Shown here: in pieces, positions 44,217 through 52,191 of the stretch | How positions within the stretch are numbered: the first letter of the stretch is position 1 | How the letters are laid out: each line of letters starts with the position of its first letter | Source of the DNA: Pseudomonadota bacterium | GTDB lineage: Bacteria > Pseudomonadota > Alphaproteobacteria > Rhizobiales > Beijerinckiaceae | Assembly (NCBI GenBank): GCA_023450615.1 | Contig: JAEXGT010000073.1 | Location: 10,217-74,216, forward strand | Length of the DNA stretch: 64,000 nucleotides | Direction: 5' to 3' | Position numbers and translations under genes: made by a program | Notes under the pieces: generated by a model | Database searches by the model: none | What the model was told of the DNA's origin: nothing | Seen by the model: only the letters and a program-made list of their open reading frames with translations

Positions 44217-44351
44217 GTTAGCGGCCTCCCTAAGGCTTGAGGAATGGCCGTCAATAAGGTGCGGCCTCACGTCATGCATTGGCTTATTGACCGAAATCAT
44301 GAAGCGAGCAAGGACGAGCGCAAGCGATAAAGCGTTGTTCCCAGGTGAAAT

Positions 44352-44804
44352 ATGATGACGGAAACCCATCTCCAGCTAGGGCAGGCCAGCGCCCTGCCCC
44401 AGACGCCCGAGGAAGCCCAGCTCGACCGGGTGCCGAACCCGCACCCCGATACGGACTATCTCGCACGTTTCACGGTGCCGGAGTTCACCTCGCTCTGCCC
44501 GGTGACCGGCCAGCCCGACTTCGCGATCATCGTGATCGATTACGTGCCCGGCCCGTGGCTCGTGGAGTCGAAATCGCTCAAGCTCTACATGCACAGCTTC
44601 CGCAACCACGGCGCATTCCACGAGGATTGCACGGTAGCCATCGGCAAGCGCCTCGCCGAACTGCTGGAGCCTCGTTACCTGCGCATCGGCGGTTACTGGT
44701 ATCCGCGCGGCGGCATCCCCATCGACGTGTTCTGGCAGACAGGCGAATTGCCGAAGAACCTTTGGCTGCCTGATCAGGGCGTCGCGCCCTATCGCGCTCG
44801 CTAA
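44352..44804 (+). CDS. queF: NADPH-dependent 7-cyano-7-deazaguanine reductase
   Basis: QueF reduces preQ0 to preQ1 in queuosine synthesis. The T-fold protein is the short 150-residue form. The catalytic Cys is in FTSLCPVTGQPDF, followed by WLVESKSLKLYMHSFRNHGAFHED, containing the substrate-binding Glu and the QueF motif. No other queuosine genes or preQ1 riboswitch are visible beside it. It converges with the MFS gene and overlaps its 3' end by four bases. Confidence 0.96.
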   Translation: MMTETHLQLGQASALPQTPEEAQLDRVPNPHPDTDYLARFTVPEFTSLCPVTGQPDFAIIVIDYVPGPWLVESKSLKLYMHSFRNHGAFHEDCTVAIGKRLAELLEPRYLRIGGYWYPRGGIPIDVFWQTGELPKNLWLPDQGVAPYRAR

Positions 44805-45958
44805 ACCTTTGGACGCCTCAGCACGTATGAGGCGTTCAAGCCCACGGCCAGGATGACAGCCGCCGCGATCATGGTCGATGCCGTCAGACCGATCCGCGTA
44901 AGGCCGAAACCCATGAGCACGACGCCGAGCGCCTGGCCGCAGAAGAACGAGAAGGCATGGAGCGCGACGGCGGAAGCGCGTGCTCCCGGTGCGACTTCCG
45001 TCACCTGGGCCTGGAAGGTGTTGTGCATCATGTAGAAGCCGAGGCCCATGAGCAGCAGGGCGGCGAAATCGAGCTTCCAGTCTCCGGCGAATCCGAGAAT
45101 GACGAGAGCGAGCGCCGCGAAGAATCCCCCGCCCACGAGGATGCGCCCGATGCCGAGACGCCGCAGCATCCAGCTCACGAGAGCAGAATAGATCAGGCCA
45201 CCGATGGCAAAGCCGCCGATGGCGAAGCCCGCCTCTGTCGCCCCGCCCCCGCCGCGCTCTTCGAGCAGCGGCGCGATATAGGGAAAGACGCTGAAGATGG
45301 CGCTCGATTCCACGAAGACGGAACCGAAGAGAAACAGCGCCCTCGGATTGGAGAGAATATCCCGATACCGGAGGATCGCCGCGCGGGGATCGAACTTGCC
45401 GCCGGGAAGCGCTCCGCGAAAGCCGATGACGGTTGCCGCGAGCGCGCAGGCCATCATGAGCGTGGAGAGACCGAACACTCCGCGCCAGCCGATCCACTCC
45501 GCCAGAAACCCCGCAAGCGTCGACCCTGCCAATTGGCCGATGATGACAGCCACGAGATAGCGGCTCAGCGCCACCTGCCGTTGGGCCATCTCGACGCGAT
45601 CGCCGATGAGGGCAATGGAGAGTGGCACCGCACCGCCGGCAGCCATCCCGGCAACGATGCGCAAGGCGAAGAGCGTCTCGGTATTAGGCGCGAAGAAGGA
45701 GCCCGCAAGCGCAAGGAAGAGAAGCGACAGCGCCACCTTCATCACGCGCTCCTTGCCCAGCGCATCGCCGATGGGGCCGAGAACCGGCTGGATGAAGGCA
45801 TAGGGCAGCGCGAATGCTGCGGAGAGCAACGCGACGGTCTGCGTCGTGGAACTCAGGTCCCGGGCGATCACCCCGACCATGGGCTCGACCGCACGGGCGG
45901 AGAAGGTGCTGGCAAAGCCGCTGACGGCAAGGATCAGGATGAGATTGCGGGAAGACAT
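44801..45958 (-). CDS. Major facilitator superfamily transporter
   Basis: The 385-residue protein has 12 predicted membrane segments. The loop-2 motif appears as GPIGDALGKERVMKVAL, and the second half repeats a weaker version (SWMLRRLGIGRIL). The length and the sugar-efflux/drug-efflux style N-terminus suggest an exporter. The substrate is unknown. It lies between kdsA and queF without operon partners, so it is probably monocistronic. Confidence 0.88.
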   Translation of the reverse strand: MSSRNLILILAVSGFASTFSARAVEPMVGVIARDLSSTTQTVALLSAAFALPYAFIQPVLGPIGDALGKERVMKVALSLLFLALAGSFFAPNTETLFALRIVAGMAAGGAVPLSIALIGDRVEMAQRQVALSRYLVAVIIGQLAGSTLAGFLAEWIGWRGVFGLSTLMMACALAATVIGFRGALPGGKFDPRAAILRYRDILSNPRALFLFGSVFVESSAIFSVFPYIAPLLEERGGGGATEAGFAIGGFAIGGLIYSALVSWMLRRLGIGRILVGGGFFAALALVILGFAGDWKLDFAALLLMGLGFYMMHNTFQAQVTEVAPGARASAVALHAFSFFCGQALGVVLMGFGLTRIGLTASTMIAAAVILAVGLNASYVLRRPKV

Positions 45959-46070
45959 GGGGCTCTAACAAAGAAGGCCGCGAGATGAAGCCATTTGCTC
46001 CATATCACGGCCCTGTCGCAAAGACAGATGCGGGAATGCACATCTGCCCCACTATTATATCATGAGCCGA

Positions 46071-46919
46071 TCAAGCCGCCCTGCCCTTCGCCAGCGCGTC
46101 GAAGGCCTTCAGCTGGGCGAGCAGAGCTTCCAGCTCCTTCAGGGGCACCATGTTGGGGCCGTCGGAGGGAGCCTTGTCCGGGTCCTGGTGCGTTTCGATG
46201 AAAACGCCGGCCACACCGACCGCCACCGCTGCGCGGGCGAGGACCGGCACGAATTCACGCTGGCCGCCCGAGGTCGCACCCTTGCCGCCCGGCTGCTGCA
46301 CGGAATGGGTGGCGTCGAAGATCACCGGAGCACCGGTTTCGGCCATGATCGGTAGGCCGCGCATGTCGGAGACGAGGGTATTATAGCCGAAGGACGCGCC
46401 GCGCTCGGTGAGCATCACGTTCGGATTGCCCGAAGCGCGGACCTTCTCGGCCACGTTCGCCATGTCCCAGGGCGCCAGGAACTGGCCTTTCTTCACGTTG
46501 ACCACGCGGCCTGTCTTGGCGGCGGCGACGAGAAGGTCTGTCTGGCGGCAGAGATAGGCGGGGATCTGAAGGATATCGACCACCTCGCCCACGAGGGCGC
46601 ATTGGTCGTTCTCATGCACGTCGGTGATGACGGGCAGGCCGAACTTTTCCTTCACCTCGGCGAAGACGCTAAGCGCCTTGTCCAGGCCGATGCCCCGGGC
46701 GCTGTTGATCGAGGTGCGGTTCGCCTTGTCGAAAGATGACTTATAGACGAGACCGAGACCGAGCCGCCCCGTGATCTCCTTGAGTGCAGCGGCCATCTCG
46801 AGCGCGTGATCGCGGCTTTCCATGGCGCAGGGGCCCGCAATGATGCTGAGCGGGAGGTGATTGCCGAAGCGGACGGAGCCTGCCTCGACGACGGATTGGG
46901 TCTGTTTGGTATCGGTCAT
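46071..46919 (-). CDS. kdsA: 3-deoxy-8-phosphooctulonate (KDO8P) synthase
   Basis: This aldolase-type TIM barrel condenses PEP and arabinose 5-phosphate for lipopolysaccharide core synthesis. IIAGPCAMESRDHALEMA is the N-terminal signature. YKSSFDKANRTS, TDVHENDQ, KKGQFLAPWDM, ERGASFGYNTLVSDMR and DATHSVQQPGG are all characteristic. I start at 46919 (MTDTKQTQSVV), giving 282 residues. It lies between the DUF350 gene and the MFS gene. Confidence 0.97.
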   Translation of the reverse strand: MTDTKQTQSVVEAGSVRFGNHLPLSIIAGPCAMESRDHALEMAAALKEITGRLGLGLVYKSSFDKANRTSINSARGIGLDKALSVFAEVKEKFGLPVITDVHENDQCALVGEVVDILQIPAYLCRQTDLLVAAAKTGRVVNVKKGQFLAPWDMANVAEKVRASGNPNVMLTERGASFGYNTLVSDMRGLPIMAETGAPVIFDATHSVQQPGGKGATSGGQREFVPVLARAAVAVGVAGVFIETHQDPDKAPSDGPNMVPLKELEALLAQLKAFDALAKGRAA

Positions 46920-46980
46920 GAAGCAGTCACCTACTCCGTTTCGTAGCAAACGGGAAGCGTTGATCTATCCTTCACAACCC

Positions 46981-47003
46981 ATGGCCGGGCAGATCCCGGC
47001 CAT
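46981..47003 (-). repeat. Palindromic hairpin ATGGCCGGG-N5-CCCGGCCAT, copy B
   Basis: The same 9-bp stem as at 37974-37996, here with loop CAGAT. It stands in the 100-base gap between the DUF350 gene and kdsA. Two identical stems in unrelated gaps 9 kb apart mark a dispersed palindromic family and not a gene-specific site. Confidence 0.7.
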
Positions 47004-47019
47004 CTCGACGTGAGGGAGA

Positions 47020-47421
47020 TCAGAACGTCATGGAAGCCGCATTGATGATGCCGGCCGAGAGCGAGGCGGCGCCCAGGAACAGGGCTGCAGCCATTTCTCC
47101 GGACGCGATCCGCTGGGAGAGATTCGGCATCACGAGGCGCACGAGCCAATAGATAACGATCTGGACCGCCAGGGCCACGAGCCCCCAAACGATGAGATCG
47201 ATTATACCCTGGGCATGGACGATGGCACTGCCGAGCGGGAGTGCAAAGCCGACGAGGCTGAACCCGAGCGCCGTGGAAGCCGAGATCACGTTCTTGCGGA
47301 TCAGCGCGAACTCATTGTGCATGGTCGCAAGGGTGTAGAGGCCAAGATAGACCGCCACAAGCACGATGGCGATGACGAAGTACACCAGGAAGTCGAATAA
47401 GCCCGCCAGAATCGAAGTCAC
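47020..47421 (-). CDS. DUF350 membrane protein
   Basis: The 133-residue protein has four hydrophobic segments (roughly 7-33, 45-62, 73-95, 107-128). The pattern NVISASTALGFSLVGFALPLGSAI between the first two segments and GLVALAVQIVIYWLVR later matches the DUF350 family of inner-membrane proteins of unknown function. In other genomes these are sometimes tied to potassium channel or spermidine-synthase-like genes, but no such neighbour is visible here. Confidence 0.85.
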   Translation of the reverse strand: MTSILAGLFDFLVYFVIAIVLVAVYLGLYTLATMHNEFALIRKNVISASTALGFSLVGFALPLGSAIVHAQGIIDLIVWGLVALAVQIVIYWLVRLVMPNLSQRIASGEMAAALFLGAASLSAGIINAASMTF

Positions 47422-47466
47422 GATCAGCCCCTATGATTGAGATGGCTGATTGCTATGCGGTTATGG

Positions 47467-48339
47467 TTAAGATTGCGTTGGCTCGAAGGCAATGGCCGTG
47501 CCGTAGGCTGCGCTCGCCGGAACCACAAGCCTGCTGCCCACATGCTGATAGGGAATTTCGGCCGCGTCCAGGCGTTTGGCCTGAGCGTGAATGTCCTCGA
47601 CCCGAACCGCGAAGGCCACGAAGGACGGCTGGTCCAGCTCGGCCTCGACCGATACATAGCTCTCGGCGGCATCGTCCGGCGTCATCACGTCGAGATGCGC
47701 ATCACCGAGACAGAACGAGAGGTCGTGCAGGGCCGGGCTCGTCGAGATGGAATCGGTGAAAGCGGTCAGAAAACCCTTGCTGCGGCTCGGATCGGGGCAT
47801 GCCAACGCCACCGTTGCAAGACCCGTGGCGCCGTTCTCGTGCGCCTGAAAAGCAGGATTCCAGAAATTCTCCGGATAGTGCTGCTGACAGACGAAGAAGC
47901 CCGCACGGGGAGCGGATTCGAGGGAGGCGAATGCCAGGGTGAAGGCCACCTTGATTTCGGTGCCGTCGGGACGGCGTCCCGCACGCTCGAAGTGGAACGG
48001 CTCGAACGAACCGATGCCCTTCTGCGCGAAATCGGCCGCATCCGCCTTGGCGTTCTGGCTCTGAAGCACCAGCATGGCAATGCCTTCGCGGTCACGCAAA
48101 TAATCGCGCATGAAGGCCCCGAAGCTGAAATGCCCCTGCTGATGGGGCGGGATCTGAGCGCCCTCGCCCACCGTGATCAGTTCGAGAAACGCATTGGGAA
48201 ATTGAACGAGCCGATTCTCCGTTCCCCACGAATGCCGGTTGCGCGCGCCGACCTGAAACCCGAGACGCCGATAGAAATCACCGGCTTTATCGAGGTCGTG
48301 AACGGCAATGACGAGGTGGTCGATCCGGCGGGACATCAA
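47467..48339 (-). CDS. VOC-family (glyoxalase/dioxygenase-like) protein
   Basis: The N-terminus RRIDHLVIAVHDLDKAGDFYRRLGFQVG with a His metal ligand is the vicinal oxygen chelate signature. NAFLELIT supplies a Glu. A second divergent VOC half begins near residue 170. The 290 residues match the Glyoxalase_3-like two-module type. The substrate is not deducible. It stands between pyrG and the DUF350 gene with about 45 bases before the latter. Confidence 0.85.
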   Translation of the reverse strand: MMSRRIDHLVIAVHDLDKAGDFYRRLGFQVGARNRHSWGTENRLVQFPNAFLELITVGEGAQIPPHQQGHFSFGAFMRDYLRDREGIAMLVLQSQNAKADAADFAQKGIGSFEPFHFERAGRRPDGTEIKVAFTLAFASLESAPRAGFFVCQQHYPENFWNPAFQAHENGATGLATVALACPDPSRSKGFLTAFTDSISTSPALHDLSFCLGDAHLDVMTPDDAAESYVSVEAELDQPSFVAFAVRVEDIHAQAKRLDAAEIPYQHVGSRLVVPASAAYGTAIAFEPTQS

Positions 48340-48392
48340 GCTCTTTCCTGTAGGGTCTCCCTAAACTAGGGCAGCAAAGGCGAACGTAAAAC

Positions 48393-48427
48393 AAAAGCGC
48401 CGGCGGGAGGTCCCAGCCGGCGCTTTT
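48393..48427 (-). terminator. Strong rho-independent terminator after pyrG
   Basis: AAAAGCGCCGGC (48393-48404) and GCCGGCGCTTTT (48416-48427) form a perfect 12-bp stem with an 11-base loop. On the minus strand it starts 11 bases beyond the pyrG stop and continues into TTTTGTTTTA. Confidence 0.9.
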
Positions 48428-48437
48428 GCATTCAGAT

Positions 48438-50066
48438 TCAGACCAATCGGCTCTGTTCGACCGCCGCGTGGATGAAGCTCTTGAAGAGCGGGTGCGGCTC
48501 GAAGGGGCGCGACTTCAGTTCCGGGTGGTACTGCACGCCGATGAACCACGGGTGGTCCTCGTATTCTACGATCTCGGGCAGAACGCCGTCGGGCGACACG
48601 CCGGAGAAGCGCAGGCCCTTGGCCTCCAGCTTGTCGCGGTAGGACATGTTCACCTCGTAACGGTGGCGATGGCGCTCGGAGATTTCCGTGCCGCCATAGA
48701 TTTCGGCCACCTTGCTGCCTGGGATGAGCTTGGCATCATAGGCGCCGAGGCGCATGGTGCCGCCGAGATCGCCGCTGGAAGTGCGCTTCTCCAGTTCGTT
48801 GCCGCGAAGCCACTCGGTCATGAGGCCGACGACCGGTTCAGGGGTCGGGCCGAATTCCGTGGAATTGGCGTCCTTGATTCCGGCGAGCGAGCGGGCAGCC
48901 TCGATCACGGCCATCTGCATGCCGAAGCAGATGCCGAAATACGGCACCTTGCGTTCGCGGGCGAACTTGGCCGCCTGGATCTTGCCTTCCGCGCCTCGCT
49001 GGCCGAACCCTCCAGGCACCATGATGCCGTGGATGCCTTCCAGGAACGGGGCCGGGTCCTCGTTCTCGAAGACCTCGCTCTCGATCCAATGCAGGTTCAC
49101 CTTCACCTGATTGGCAATGCCGCCATGGTGCAGGGACTCGATGAGCGACTTATAGGCGTCCTTGAGACCTGTGTACTTGCCGACGATGGCGATATTCACC
49201 TCGCCCTCGGGGTTGTGCACGCGCTCGGAAATGCCCGTCCAGCGGCTCAGATTCGGAGCCTTGGCGGCGTCGAGACCGAAAGCGGCCAGCACTTCGCTGT
49301 CGAGGCCAGCCTCGTGATAGGCCAGCGGTACGTCATAGATGGAGCGCGCATCGCGCGCCTCGATCACCGCCGTCTCACGCACATTGCAGAACAGGGCGAG
49401 CTTGCGGCGCTCGTCCTTCGGGATCTCGCGATCCGTGCGGCAAAGCAGGATGTCGGGCTGGATGCCGATGGAGCGCAGCTCGGCGACGGAGTGCTGCGTC
49501 GGCTTGGTCTTCAGCTCGCCCGCGGATGGGATGAACGGCAGCAGGGTCAGGTGGACATAGATCGCCTGGCCGCGCGGCAGATCGTTGCCGAGCTGTCGGA
49601 TCGCCTCGAAGAACGGCAGGCCCTCGATATCGCCCACCGTGCCGCCGATCTCGACCAGCACGAAGTCGAAGCCCTCGTTGCCCGTGAGCACGAAGTCCTT
49701 GATGGCGTTCGTGACGTGCGGAATCACCTGGATCGTGGCGCCGAGATAATCGCCGCGCCGCTCCTTGGTGATGATGTCGAGATAGATCCGGCCCGTGGTG
49801 ATGTTGTCGGCCTTGGTGGCCGGAACGCCGGTGAAGCGCTCGTAATGGCCCAGGTCGAGATCCGTCTCGGCGCCGTCGTCGGTCACGAAGACCTCGCCGT
49901 GCTGATAGGGGCTCATCGTCCCCGGATCGACGTTGAGATATGGGTCGAGCTTACGAAGCCTGACCTTGTAGCCGCGAGCTTGGAGAAGCGCTCCCAGGGC
50001 CGCCGAAGCCAGACCCTTGCCGAGCGAAGACACCACGCCGCCGGTGATAAATACGTACCGCGTCAT
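48438..50066 (-). CDS. pyrG: CTP synthase
   Basis: The enzyme aminates UTP to CTP with glutamine nitrogen. The synthetase domain starts RYVFITGGVVSSLGKGLASA (ATP loop) and has the DPYLNVDPGTMSPYQHGEVFVTDDGAETDLD signature. The glutamine amidotransferase domain has PYFGICFGMQ, with the nucleophilic Cys, and a late QYHPE with His-Glu. The 542 residues match the family length. The order tpiA, rpiB, secG, pyrG on the minus strand is a common core arrangement. Confidence 0.98.
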   Translation of the reverse strand: MTRYVFITGGVVSSLGKGLASAALGALLQARGYKVRLRKLDPYLNVDPGTMSPYQHGEVFVTDDGAETDLDLGHYERFTGVPATKADNITTGRIYLDIITKERRGDYLGATIQVIPHVTNAIKDFVLTGNEGFDFVLVEIGGTVGDIEGLPFFEAIRQLGNDLPRGQAIYVHLTLLPFIPSAGELKTKPTQHSVAELRSIGIQPDILLCRTDREIPKDERRKLALFCNVRETAVIEARDARSIYDVPLAYHEAGLDSEVLAAFGLDAAKAPNLSRWTGISERVHNPEGEVNIAIVGKYTGLKDAYKSLIESLHHGGIANQVKVNLHWIESEVFENEDPAPFLEGIHGIMVPGGFGQRGAEGKIQAAKFARERKVPYFGICFGMQMAVIEAARSLAGIKDANSTEFGPTPEPVVGLMTEWLRGNELEKRTSSGDLGGTMRLGAYDAKLIPGSKVAEIYGGTEISERHRHRYEVNMSYRDKLEAKGLRFSGVSPDGVLPEIVEYEDHPWFIGVQYHPELKSRPFEPHPLFKSFIHAAVEQSRLV

Positions 50067-50143
50067 GGACCCCTATCCATCAAAAAGGAGCGCCGATTCG
50101 CAATCCGCGAATCGTCACACTCCAAAACCATCCACAAAAGAAG

Positions 50144-50163
50144 AGGGCCGGAGGTCCGGCCCT
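50144..50163 (-). terminator. Terminator after secG
   Basis: On the minus strand AGGGCCGGA (complement of 50163-50155) pairs with TCCGGCCCT across a short loop, followed by CTTCTTTTG. It starts 10 bases beyond the secG stop. Confidence 0.7.
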
Positions 50164-50172
50164 GCGGTTCGC

Positions 50173-50577
50173 TTACTGCTGAGGCGCTGTAGGCACCGGA
50201 GCACCGGGTACCGGTGTGGCCGGTTGATCGCCCTGGAGACGCTGGAGCTGCTCAAGCACGTTGCCGCCCTGCGGAGCCACAGGAGACTGCTGACCGGCGG
50301 GAGCCGCCGGAGCAGCGCCGTCGAGGATCGAGCGAGGAGCGCGGCCCGACGTCGCCATGACGGTGAGCGCGATGCTCGTCACGAAGAACAGGCCCGCGAG
50401 AATCGCCGTGGCGCGGGTGAGCGCATTGGCCTGACCGCGGCCGGTCATGAAACCGGACACGCCGCCGCCGCCTCCGCCGCCGAGGCCCATGCCGCCGCCC
50501 TCAGAGCGCTGCAGAAGGACCACGCCGATCAGGGCGAGGACGATGATCAGGTGAATAATGATGAGAACTGTTTGCAT
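50173..50577 (-). CDS. secG: Protein translocase subunit SecG
   Basis: SecG joins SecYE to stimulate protein export. Two membrane segments are at residues 2-22 (TVLIIIHLIIVLALIGVVLL) and about 52-74, linked by the conserved QRSEGGGMGLGGGGGGGVSGFMTGRGQANALTRATA loop. The tail is Ala/Pro/Gln-rich and longer than in E. coli, giving 134 residues. It lies between rpiB and pyrG. Confidence 0.95.
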   Translation of the reverse strand: MQTVLIIIHLIIVLALIGVVLLQRSEGGGMGLGGGGGGGVSGFMTGRGQANALTRATAILAGLFFVTSIALTVMATSGRAPRSILDGAAPAAPAGQQSPVAPQGGNVLEQLQRLQGDQPATPVPGAPVPTAPQQ

Positions 50578-50808
50578 CGTTCCAAAGCCTCAAGCGGCCG
50601 CGCCATGGAGGCCTCCATGGGCGTCAGCCGCTCGCAATTCGTATGTTGGGGCGGGCTGTAGCATAGGTGTGCGCGGGATCAAAGGCCTGCAAGCCGCCTT
50701 TTGCACGGGAGGGATACTTTATGGATGCATGAATGCCGCCCGCAACCGGCGGCGCCCCCTGCGTGATGCCATATCCCTCGATGGGTAAGAAAATAAGCAA
50801 AAGGGGCA

Positions 50809-51258
50809 CTACCCCTCCAGCGCCCCGATCATCTCGACGCGTGTCGCATGCCGGCCGCCCTCGAACTGGGCCGCCAGGAATGCATCCACGATATCGAGCG
50901 CCAAGCCCTCGCCCACGACACGAACGCCGATGGAGAGCATGTTGGCATCGTTGTGCTGGCGGATCATGCGGGCGGAGAATGTATCGCTGCAAACACCGCA
51001 GCGAATGCCCTTCAGCTTGTTCGCCGCCATCATGATGCCCTGGCCAGTGCCACATAGGACGATGCCGAACCGGCAATCGCCGGAGGCAACGAGCCGCGCC
51101 GCCGCCTCCCCGTGCTTCGGATAATGCGTACTCTCCGGCGTCGTCGGACCGATATCGACCACCTCCCAGCCCTGCGCCACGATATGAGCGGCGATAGCTT
51201 GGCGGAGCGGGATCGCGGTATGGTCGCTGGAGAGGACGATACGTTTGTTGGCTGTCAT
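50809..51258 (-). CDS. rpiB: Ribose 5-phosphate isomerase B
   Basis: RpiB interconverts ribose 5-phosphate and ribulose 5-phosphate. The N-terminus RIVLSSDHTAIPLRQAI, the active-site Cys region VLCGTGQGIMMAANK and the RQHNDANMLSIG segment match the family. The 149 residues match its length. A close relative, allose-6-phosphate or galactose-6-phosphate isomerase, cannot be fully excluded, but the tpiA neighbourhood supports RpiB. tpiA lies 27 bases upstream. Confidence 0.95.
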   Translation of the reverse strand: MTANKRIVLSSDHTAIPLRQAIAAHIVAQGWEVVDIGPTTPESTHYPKHGEAAARLVASGDCRFGIVLCGTGQGIMMAANKLKGIRCGVCSDTFSARMIRQHNDANMLSIGVRVVGEGLALDIVDAFLAAQFEGGRHATRVEMIGALEG

Positions 51259-51285
51259 GACGGCACCGTCCTGATCTGAGTCATT

Positions 51286-52056
51286 TTAGCTCAGGTAAGC
51301 ACCTGCAATCGCCAGGAAATCGGCCGCGACGAGGCTTGCGCCACCCACGAGCGCGCCGTTGACGTTCTCCACAGCCATCAGCTCAGCGGCGTTGGAGGGC
51401 TTCACGGAGCCCCCGTAGAGGATGCGCACCTTGGCATGTTCAGCCTTGCCGACGAGGCGCTTCAGTTCCTCACGGATTGCGGCATGGACCTCCGCCACGT
51501 CGGCGGTGGTCGGGGTCAGCCCCGTGCCGATGGCCCACACGGGCTCATAGGCCACGACGAGGTTATTGCTGTTGGAATCGGCCGGGATCGAGCCGCGCAG
51601 TTGCTTGCGGACCACGGCGATGGTCTTGCCGGATTCGCGTTCCTCGCGGGTTTCACCCACGCAGACGATGGCGGTGAGCCCCGCCCGATGGGCCGCGAGG
51701 GCCTTCGCGCAGACGTCCGCGTCCTTTTCCTTGTGGTACTGGCGGCGCTCGGAATGGCCCACGAGCACATAGGTCGCGCCTGCATCGGCCAGCATTTCGG
51801 CCGAGATGTCACCCGTGAAGGCGCCCGATTCCTTGGCATGGCAATCCTGGCCGCCGATGCCGACCCTGGTGCCCACGGACATGTGAGAGAAAGCCGAGAC
51901 GAGGGTTGCAGGCGGGCAGACAGCGAGGTCGACCTTTACTCTCAGACCAGGGGTATACCCGGCATGAATTTCGCCCAAAACCTGGGCCGAAGACTTCAAA
52001 AGGCCGTTCATCTTCCAGTTTCCCGCCACCAGCGGGCGTGGCCGATCGACGCTCAT
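51286..52056 (-). CDS. tpiA: Triosephosphate isomerase
   Basis: The glycolytic barrel has GNWKMNG with the catalytic Lys, YVLVGHSERR with His, VVAYEPVWAIGTG with Glu, and the phosphate loop YGGSVKPSNA. I start at 52056 (MSVDRPRPLVAGNWK), giving 256 residues; the upstream frame to 52116 lacks conservation. It is divergent from ppiD with 135 bases between them. Confidence 0.97.
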   Translation of the reverse strand: MSVDRPRPLVAGNWKMNGLLKSSAQVLGEIHAGYTPGLRVKVDLAVCPPATLVSAFSHMSVGTRVGIGGQDCHAKESGAFTGDISAEMLADAGATYVLVGHSERRQYHKEKDADVCAKALAAHRAGLTAIVCVGETREERESGKTIAVVRKQLRGSIPADSNSNNLVVAYEPVWAIGTGLTPTTADVAEVHAAIREELKRLVGKAEHAKVRILYGGSVKPSNAAELMAVENVNGALVGGASLVAADFLAIAGAYLS

Positions 52057-52191
52057 TGCTGCACTCCTGTCACGCTTAATAAGTTGGCAGTAGCAGAGCC
52101 TTGGGGCTTCTTTCAACCAGACTTGCCCTTTTCCCCGGGCCTTTGATGGGCTATCGCCCTGTTAAACGAGTTTTTTGAGAACGGGTTCACG

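Noticed and set aside
44217..44351. Possible preQ1 riboswitch before queF
   Set aside because: I looked for the preQ1-I stem-loop and A-rich tail near the ribosome site and did not see them.
48426..50192. 588-codon open frame antisense to pyrG
   Set aside because: pyrG on the minus strand is unmistakable and the antisense product has no recognisable feature. High GC favours such frames.
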